Of a stretch of DNA of 5,006 nucleotides, positions 1 to 3,607 are shown piece by piece (positions within the stretch are counted from its first letter, which is position 1; the number at the start of each line of letters is the position of its first letter). Made by a program: the position numbers and the translations under genes. Below the pieces are notes generated by a model. That model was not told the DNA's origin. It was given only the letters and a program-made list of their open reading frames with translations, and searched no databases. Location of the stretch: assembly GCA_030691555.1 (NCBI GenBank), contig JAUYEB010000047.1, positions 1 to 5,006 of the forward strand, in the 5' to 3' direction. Source of the DNA: Candidatus Bathyarchaeota archaeon. GTDB taxonomy: Archaea > Thermoproteota > Bathyarchaeia > TCS64.

Positions 1-371
1 ACTTCGGCGGGGAGGGTTTCAAGGAGTTGGTCACGGACGAGAAGCCCCCCGTAGGTGAGGGGTCCGGACCCGACCCCTCGATGCTGCTCGCCGCGGCGAT
101 GGGCAACTGCCTCAGCTCCAGCCTGCTCTTCTGCCTGCAGAGGGCGAGGGCGCAGGTCAGGGGGATGAAGACCACCGCCAGGCTGAAGACCACACGCAAC
201 GAGAAGGGAAGGTGGAGGGTGTCCGAGGTCTCCGTCGAGATAACCCCCGAGGTCGACGAGGAGTACGTGAGCCAGATGCAGAGGTGCATCGGCCTCTTCG
301 AGGACTTCTGCATAGTCTCGAAGAGCGTGGAGCAGGGTATACCGCTCAGGGTCAAGGTGAACTGGGGCTAG
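1..371 (+). CDS. OsmC-family peroxide-reductase-like protein, 5'-truncated
   Basis: This is the C-terminal part (122 residues visible) of an OsmC/Ohr-superfamily protein. The frame is open to the left edge, so the true start lies outside; the TTG at base 27 is internal, because in-frame residues FGGEGFKEL precede it. Family members are small cytosolic thiol peroxidases that reduce organic hydroperoxides with a pair of cysteines, although many archaeal members have no tested substrate. Seen here are the helix motif PSMLLAAAMGNC with the first cysteine at visible residue 36, and the second motif EDFCIVSKSV with a cysteine at residue 103, followed by the final strand IPLRVKV. These match the two family cysteines in order and spacing. 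An additional cysteine at residue 44 and another at 95 are not part of the usual pair. The gene ends in TAG, which overlaps the stop codon of the opposing TFS-like gene. Promoter and operon partners lie outside the window. The family call is firm; the substrate is unknown. Confidence 0.85.
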   Translation, partial: FGGEGFKELVTDEKPPVGEGSGPDPSMLLAAAMGNCLSSSLLFCLQRARAQVRGMKTTARLKTTRNEKGRWRVSEVSVEITPEVDEEYVSQMQRCIGLFEDFCIVSKSVEQGIPLRVKVNWG

Positions 372-682
372 TTCTTCACCCAGGTGTGCCCGCAGGAGAC
401 ACACTTGAACCGCTCCACATACCTGTCGCTGCTCACGCCGGCGTGCTCCCCGAGGGCGACCCGCACCTGATGATAAGCCTCGCTGTGCCCACACTGTGGG
501 CAGATCTGGCTCACCTTGACGTTCTCGTCCTCACCCTTGACGACGTAGACCGGCTCGGCCTTGGGCTCATCCTCGCGGGCAACTTCGACGACCCCGGGGT
601 TAAGCTCGAAGCCACACTTCTGGCACTTGTAGCCCTTCGGGGTATTCTCCATGAAGGAGCCGCACTTGTCGCAGAATCTCAC
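368..682 (-). CDS. TFS/RpoM-like transcript cleavage factor with an altered catalytic loop
   Basis: This 104-residue protein has the archaeal transcription factor S architecture. The N-terminal zinc ribbon uses C4, C7, C20 and C23, a charged linker spans roughly residues 30-58, and the C-terminal zinc ribbon uses C61, C64, C94 and C97 and ends in CGHTW. TFS, related to eukaryotic TFIIS and Rpb9, enters the RNA polymerase funnel and stimulates cleavage of backtracked RNA through an Asp-Glu pair in an RSADEP-type loop. That motif is missing here. The loop region reads VSSDRYVERFKC, and there are 29 residues between the inner cysteines, about five more than usual. It may therefore be a non-catalytic or inhibitory paralogue, as known for Sulfolobus TFS4, rather than the main cleavage factor. 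The start is GTG at 680-682, chosen because AGGTG (690-694) lies 7 bases upstream and the reading begins directly with the zinc ribbon. The gene is convergent with the OsmC gene. Confidence 0.85.
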   Translation of the reverse strand: MRFCDKCGSFMENTPKGYKCQKCGFELNPGVVEVAREDEPKAEPVYVVKGEDENVKVSQICPQCGHSEAYHQVRVALGEHAGVSSDRYVERFKCVSCGHTWVKN

Positions 683-689
683 GGTATAG

Positions 690-694
690 CACCT
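690..694 (-). promoter_or_regulatory. Ribosome binding site of the TFS-like gene
   Basis: AGGTG on the minus strand, 7 bases before the GTG start. It supports the non-ATG start codon. Confidence 0.6.
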
Positions 695-722
695 AGGGTG
701 TGGTTTGGGTGTGTTAAACCAG

Positions 723-732
723 CGTATTTAGG
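723..732 (-). promoter_or_regulatory. Candidate TATA element of the TFS-like gene
   Basis: The minus strand reads CCTAAATACG. With the usual archaeal spacing of about 26-27 bases, transcription would start near 701 and give a leader of about 19 bases that includes the ribosome binding site. A second AT-rich candidate lies at about 748-756 (TTTAATATC on the minus strand) and would give a leader of about 42 bases. Which one is used cannot be decided from sequence. Confidence 0.4.
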
Positions 733-800
733 ATTACTAACCGTGGATATTAAAGCATTAGGGACAGGACAACCGCGGGGTGGGGCGGGGTTTCTGCATC

Positions 801-816
801 AAAGATTCTAATCTTT
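801..816. repeat. Perfect 7-bp inverted repeat overlapping a TATA-like element
   Basis: AAAGATT (801-807) and AATCTTT (810-816) are perfect inverted arms with a 2-base spacer. The right arm runs into the TATA-like element at 812-820, so a dimeric regulator bound here could block a plus-strand promoter. Alternatively, as RNA on the minus strand it could form a small hairpin past the end of the FAD oxidoreductase gene; it is AT-rich and would be weak. Confidence 0.4.
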
Positions 817-820
817 ATTA
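812..820 (+). promoter_or_regulatory. Candidate TATA element for a leaderless transcript
   Basis: TCTTTATTA is centred about 28 bases before the ATG at 845. At the normal archaeal TATA-to-start distance, transcription would begin at or within a few bases of that ATG. The strand assignment rests only on this spacing. Confidence 0.4.
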
Positions 821-844
821 CAACTGTGGCTGACCGCTTTGTCC

Positions 845-907
845 ATGAGCATTAGAGTCGCGTGGAACGACGAGTACGTCTACCATGTCCAGAACTTTAA
901 CAAGTGA
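845..907 (+). CDS. Possible leaderless 20-residue miniprotein
   Basis: This is an ATG-to-TGA ORF of 20 codons, reading MSIRVAWNDEYVYHVQNFNK. I do not recognise it. Points in favour are the GC-ending codons typical of the neighbouring genes (GTC, GCG, AAC, GAC, GAG, TAC), a TATA-like element at the distance expected for a leaderless message, and no obvious ribosome binding site, which a leaderless gene would not need. The stop is one base before the end of the convergent FAD oxidoreductase gene at 909, so it fills the gap exactly. Against it is its shortness: an ORF of this size can occur by chance. It could also be the 5' remnant of a longer gene that was cut off, or the start of a small RNA. 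Confidence 0.3.
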   Translation: MSIRVAWNDEYVYHVQNFNK

Positions 908-908
908 C

Positions 909-2033
909 CTAGTCGAGGTAGTCTTCTATCATCCCCGCGACCATCTTGGCGATCGCAGGCGAGGAGGTCAGGCCGGGGGACTCTATCCCGATCAGGTCGA
1001 TGAACCCGGGGTAGCCCCTACGCTCCTCGTGCGCTATGACGAAGTCCCTCGCCTTCTCGCCGGGCCCCTGGAGCTTCGCCCTTATACCCGCCATGTCGGG
1101 GTGGAGATCCTCCTTACGGATCTCGGGGAGGTAGGTTACGATGTCGCTCCAGAATGGCTCGACCGGGGACTCAACGTGGTAGTCGAGTTTGTCGACGTAG
1201 TAGGCGTTGGGGCCGAACTTGAGCCGGCCGGTCAGGTCGGGGACGCTGTGGATGCCGAGGCCTAGAGTGTCCCTCAGCGGCGGGGGGTAGACGAGCATCG
1301 TCGCCGGCGGCTTCCCGCCGAGGCTGAAGTAGTCCCCCTTGCACCAGTGGAGTCGGTAATGGGCCTCGTCGATATCTATACCAACCATCTGGGCGACCCT
1401 GTCGCAGAACAGGCCAGCCGCGTTCACCACGACCCTCGCCTCGAGGCTGAATGGCTCGCCCCCGCTCACGGTATCGACGACGTAGCCGTCCTTGCTCTTG
1501 GTTATTCCCGTGACCTCTGTTTCGAGCACTAGGGGGTCGGAGCCGCTCTGCCTCCGGGCCTTGCGCAGGTAGTGATCCATGAGGCCGTGGGCGTCCATGA
1601 TGCCCGTGCTCGGGCTGAGGACCGCCGCGTCCCCCCTCACCCTGGGCTCAAGGCGGTGTATTTTATCCGAGTCGATGAGTTCGAGGTCGTGGACACCGTT
1701 CGCCTCCCCCTGCCTCATGAGGCCCTCGAGCTGCTTCACCTCGTCTTCGCCGTTGCCCACAATGATCTTCCCAAGCTTCTTGTGGGGTACCTTGTTCTCC
1801 ACGCATATTTTGTAGAGCATGGGGTTCGCCTCGACGCAGAGCTTCGCCTTCAGCGTCCCGGTGGCGTAGTAGATGCCGGCGTGGATGACCTCACTGTTTC
1901 GGCTGCTCGCCCCCTGCCCTATTGCCGACTCCCTCTCAAGGATGAAGATGTCCCGGTCTTTCCCGGCGATCTCGGAGGCTATGGCCAACCCGACGGCTCC
2001 AGCTCCTACGACGACGGCGTCGACTTTGTCCAT
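909..2033 (-). CDS. L-2-hydroxyglutarate dehydrogenase/oxidase-like FAD enzyme
   Basis: This 374-residue protein belongs to the DAO/L2HGDH group of FAD-dependent oxidoreductases (LhgO-like). Relatives oxidise L-2-hydroxyglutarate to 2-oxoglutarate and pass electrons to quinones or oxygen; the substrate here is inferred. It has an N-terminal Rossmann motif GAGAVG (10-15) with E33 at the end of the second strand for the FAD ribose. The family block SSRNSEVIHAGIYY (43-56) is followed by LKAKLC, TGIMD (143-147), VVNAAGLFCDRV (202-213), CKGDYF (231-236), FGPNA (273-277) and the C-terminal block GIESPGLTSSPAIA (349-362). These occur in the same order as in human and bacterial L2HGDH. The length is shorter than the roughly 420 residues of E. 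coli LhgO, so it fits the short prokaryotic subgroup. There is no signal peptide or membrane segment, so it is probably cytosolic or peripherally membrane-bound. ATG at 2031-2033 has GAGG 10 bases upstream. Glycerol-3-phosphate or other 2-hydroxyacid substrates are less likely alternatives. Confidence 0.85.
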   Translation of the reverse strand: MDKVDAVVVGAGAVGLAIASEIAGKDRDIFILERESAIGQGASSRNSEVIHAGIYYATGTLKAKLCVEANPMLYKICVENKVPHKKLGKIIVGNGEDEVKQLEGLMRQGEANGVHDLELIDSDKIHRLEPRVRGDAAVLSPSTGIMDAHGLMDHYLRKARRQSGSDPLVLETEVTGITKSKDGYVVDTVSGGEPFSLEARVVVNAAGLFCDRVAQMVGIDIDEAHYRLHWCKGDYFSLGGKPPATMLVYPPPLRDTLGLGIHSVPDLTGRLKFGPNAYYVDKLDYHVESPVEPFWSDIVTYLPEIRKEDLHPDMAGIRAKLQGPGEKARDFVIAHEERRGYPGFIDLIGIESPGLTSSPAIAKMVAGMIEDYLD

Positions 2034-2063
2034 TTTGGGATAACCTCTGTATCCCCTATCTCC

Positions 2064-2071
2064 TCTTAAAC
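2064..2071 (-). promoter_or_regulatory. Candidate TATA element of the FAD oxidoreductase gene
   Basis: The minus strand reads GTTTAAGA in the 67-base gap before the gene. The predicted start is near 2041, leaving a very short leader that would cut into or lose the GAGG at 2044-2047. The gene may instead be read through from the zinc-ribbon membrane protein gene upstream. Confidence 0.3.
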
Positions 2072-2100
2072 TTGATCGGCTGGACGCGTCCTCAGTGGTT

Positions 2101-2460
2101 CTAGGAGCGGTTGATCTCGTTGGCTATCCGGTAGGCGTCCCAGGCGGAGATGATCGAGAAGACCAGGCCCACGAGCATGAGCTGGTCGAATGTCAGGACG
2201 CCTTCGAGGAGGATGCCCATGAGCAGGACGGACGCCAGGAAGAAGAGGCCTCTGCCTACCCGACCCAGGTATATCTGCCCTATGCCGGTCACTAGGAGGG
2301 ATAGGAACAACGCCAGCAGCGGGTTTTTCACGTGCTTCGCTTGGACCCGTTCGACTCCCTCCATCGTGGGCTGAGGCTTCCCGCAGGACGGGCAGACGCC
2401 GTACCTGTACTCGATCTGCGCTCCGCAGTAGGGACAGTACTTCGTCTTCTCCTCGGACAT
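2101..2460 (-). CDS. Zinc-ribbon plus TM2-like small membrane protein
   Basis: This 119-residue protein has an N-terminal zinc ribbon (C9, C12, C23, C26, in CPYCG and CPSCG knuckles), a short basic linker, and a membrane part with hydrophobic stretches at about 48-65, 71-89 and 93-106. The motif TGIGQIYLGRVGRG (58-71) and the ending SAWDAYRIANEIN (105-117) resemble TM2-domain and related small archaeal membrane proteins, whose role is unknown. The ribbon is expected on the cytoplasmic side. The start at 2458-2460 was chosen over the upstream in-frame ATG at 2505 for two reasons: GGAG (2469-2472) lies 8 bases before it, and the TATA element at 2507-2514 would place transcription start near 2484, downstream of the 2505 ATG. 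The longer reading would also add a 15-residue stretch that matches no domain. No function is assigned. Confidence 0.8.
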   Translation of the reverse strand: MSEEKTKYCPYCGAQIEYRYGVCPSCGKPQPTMEGVERVQAKHVKNPLLALFLSLLVTGIGQIYLGRVGRGLFFLASVLLMGILLEGVLTFDQLMLVGLVFSIISAWDAYRIANEINRS

Positions 2461-2506
2461 AACCCCCACTCCACAGGTTCGACTAGAAGCCCATACGGTT
2501 TTCATC

Positions 2507-2514
2507 TATTTAAA
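2507..2514 (-). promoter_or_regulatory. TATA box of the zinc-ribbon/TM2-like gene
   Basis: The minus strand reads TTTAAATA, preceded by CCCTT. It is centred about 27 bases before a predicted start near 2484, which gives a leader of about 24 bases containing GGAG. The thymine run just ahead of it (within 2511-2517) could also serve to end transcription of the upstream 66-residue gene, whose stop lies about 25 bases away. Confidence 0.55.
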
Positions 2515-2540
2515 AAGGGTATTCTTGTGAGACGATGGAC

Positions 2541-2741
2541 TTACTTGTCGTCTTCCTCTACGTTCTTCTCTACTTCCTCTTCGACATCCTCGACGTCTTC
2601 GGCGTTGAACTCCTCTTCCTCGGCGCAGAACTCGCAGAGCTTCTCGATCGGAGAGCCACAGTCCTCGCAGAACTTCGCGCCGCATGATTTGCATGTTATC
2701 AGCTTGTCAGCTTCTTCACCACAGATCTCGCATTCCGGCAT
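2541..2741 (-). CDS. Small eight-cysteine zinc-finger protein with acidic tail
   Basis: This 66-residue protein carries eight cysteines at 4, 7, 17, 20, 25, 28, 36 and 39, that is four CxxC pairs spaced 9, 4 and 7 residues apart, enough for two zinc ions. The pattern and the CKSCGAKFCEDCG core resemble cross-brace or double-ribbon fingers of the FYVE/RING kind, but no basic RHHC-type lipid-binding motif or RING histidine is present. Residues 41-66 are almost entirely acidic with spaced valines and could form a charged helix or disordered tail for protein contacts. The start at 2739-2741 was chosen because AGGTG (2748-2752) lies 6 bases upstream and the finger begins at once. An in-frame ATG at 2778-2780 would add 13 residues (MLQGDTRGGKVKQ) but has no clear ribosome binding site. 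I do not recognise a named family. It could be an adaptor or a regulator; no function is assigned. Confidence 0.75.
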   Translation of the reverse strand: MPECEICGEEADKLITCKSCGAKFCEDCGSPIEKLCEFCAEEEEFNAEDVEDVEEEVEKNVEEDDK

Positions 2742-2747
2742 TTGTTT

Positions 2748-2752
2748 CACCT
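2748..2752 (-). promoter_or_regulatory. Ribosome binding site deciding the start of the eight-cysteine protein
   Basis: AGGTG on the minus strand, 6 bases before the ATG at 2739-2741, with a further GGAGG a few bases upstream. It favours the shorter 66-residue product over the 79-residue one. Confidence 0.6.
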
Positions 2753-2817
2753 TGCCTCCTCGGGTGTCCCCTTGGAGCATCTGAAACCGTTCTGCAGCTC
2801 ACTGAAATGGCATTCCT

Positions 2818-2827
2818 AAATTTAAAT
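2818..2827 (-). promoter_or_regulatory. Candidate TATA box of the eight-cysteine protein gene
   Basis: The minus strand reads ATTTAAATTT, a strong match to an archaeal TATA box. It predicts transcription start near 2796 and a leader of about 55 bases to the preferred ATG at 2741, or 16 bases to the ATG at 2780. Confidence 0.5.
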
Positions 2828-2843
2828 GGTTAATATTCACCAT
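2826..2843. repeat. 18-bp near-perfect palindrome next to the TATA box
   Basis: ATGGTTAATATTCACCAT pairs in 8 of 9 positions (only 2831/2838 mismatch). It abuts the upstream edge of the TATA box at 2818-2827, where the BRE and activator or repressor sites lie in archaea, so it is a candidate operator for the eight-cysteine protein gene. This is inferred from position and symmetry only. Confidence 0.4.
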
Positions 2844-2906
2844 GGATGCGTGCTGTATTTGATATATTTCATATAAGTTGTTTATATTCATCAGTGAAAT
2901 GAAAAG

Positions 2907-2914
2907 TATTTAAA
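2907..2914. promoter_or_regulatory. Second TATA-like element in the AT-rich gap
   Basis: TATTTAAA occurs inside the AT-rich gap at 2781-2990. The core is nearly symmetric, so the direction is unclear. On the plus strand it would start RNA near 2937, just before an ATG at 2940 that opens only a 9-codon frame. On the minus strand it would start RNA near 2884 and give the eight-cysteine gene a long leader. Confidence 0.3.
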
Positions 2915-2998
2915 ACGTTGTCCTTTTTATGTTAATATAATGTCATTCTCATGGGTAAAGATGCTCTAAATATGTAAGGAAAATACGGGGGCGGGGGT

Positions 2999-3580
2999 CT
3001 ATTTTACTTCCCTGTACCACTCCTCTGGCGCCCCGTCTATCGAGGGGTCGTAGTTGGAGGGCAGCAGCTCCTCTATGCCGAGTATCTCGGTCACGAAGAC
3101 CTCGACGACTCCCCTGACGATGGAGCCCTCGGTGAGGTGCCCGCCGACGGTTGGTACGTCCCAGGCGCCCCCGACGCAGTAGTGGATGGCGGGGAACGGC
3201 TCGGGCTTGCCGTCGACGATCCTCGTGTGTATCATGCCGCTCATGCTGATGAGCATGCTGAGGTTGTCGAAGCTGGCCGCGGTCTCGTTGTGCCAGTTGG
3301 CGCGGTCGCGGGTGTCGGGGGTCCACATGAGCATCTTGGCGGGGGCGAAGCCTCCCATGAAGGCGGCGTGGATCTTCCCGAACCTGATCCTCTTGTCCTT
3401 GGCGAACTGCTGGAGCGCCTTGAAGACGTCTGTGCCCGTAGTCATCCTTACTATGAACTCCCTGCCCCTGCGGGCCTCTACGCTGTGGTACTCGTTCGGC
3501 TTTGTCGCCGGTCTCTCCCACGGGTCCCTCTGTCTCGTGCTCGGCATTTGGGTCGTGTATGTCGTTGATCCTTTGCGCAT
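2999..3580 (-). CDS. PPC/DUF296-domain protein
   Basis: This protein of up to 193 residues has a PPC (plants and prokaryotes conserved, DUF296) fold. The domain runs from about GREFIVRM (39-46) through DVFKALQQFAKDKRIRFGKI (51-70), LISMSGMI (110-117), VDGKPEPFPAIHYC (122-135) and GGHLTEGSIVRGVVEVFVTEI (146-166). In plants the domain partners AT-hook DNA-binding proteins. Stand-alone prokaryotic members form trimers and bind a metal, and their role is unsettled. No AT-hook is visible. The usual HxH metal pair appears as H133-Y-C135, with H148 as the likely third ligand. The N-terminal 30 or so residues are polar and low in structure. The start is uncertain: neither ATG at 3580 nor the in-frame ATG at 3547 has a clear ribosome binding site. 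It follows the DUF2079 gene by 27 bases with no TATA element between them, so the two are probably cotranscribed. The stop is followed by an AT-rich gap. Confidence 0.8.
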   Translation of the reverse strand: MRKGSTTYTTQMPSTRQRDPWERPATKPNEYHSVEARRGREFIVRMTTGTDVFKALQQFAKDKRIRFGKIHAAFMGGFAPAKMLMWTPDTRDRANWHNETAASFDNLSMLISMSGMIHTRIVDGKPEPFPAIHYCVGGAWDVPTVGGHLTEGSIVRGVVEVFVTEILGIEELLPSNYDPSIDGAPEEWYREVK

Positions 3581-3607
3581 AAGACTTGCGCGGTGGCTCT
3601 CCGCCCG

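Noticed and set aside
27..29. TTG at 27 as the start of the OsmC gene
   Set aside because: The same frame continues upstream to the window edge with residues that fit the family (FGGEGFKEL), and the protein would lack its N-terminal strands. The gene is cut by the window edge.
885..1265. Plus-strand open frame of 126 codons opposite the FAD oxidoreductase gene
   Set aside because: It is antisense to a clear family protein, and its open state follows from the GC-rich third positions of the real gene. No domain is recognisable.
2503..2505. ATG at 2505 as the start of the zinc-ribbon/TM2-like protein
   Set aside because: It lies at the downstream edge of the TATA box and upstream of the predicted RNA start, and it would add 15 residues that match no domain.
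2800..2901. Similar decamers CACTGAAATG (2800-2809) and CAGTGAAATG (2892-2901)
   Set aside because: Two copies of a short, low-complexity word that match at 9 of 10 positions in an AT-rich gap are not enough to claim a repeat family or operator pair.
2940..2969. A 9-codon plus-strand ORF (MSFSWVKML) placed about 30 bases after a TATA-like core
   Set aside because: It is too short and its codons are not like those of the real genes; in AT-rich DNA such a frame is expected by chance. Only the promoter-like element is reported.
2988..2998. G-rich GGGGGCGGGGG beside the PPC stop as a G-quadruplex or terminator
   Set aside because: There are only two G runs and no inverted repeat. In the minus-strand RNA it is a C-rich stretch followed by a short T run, too weak to call.
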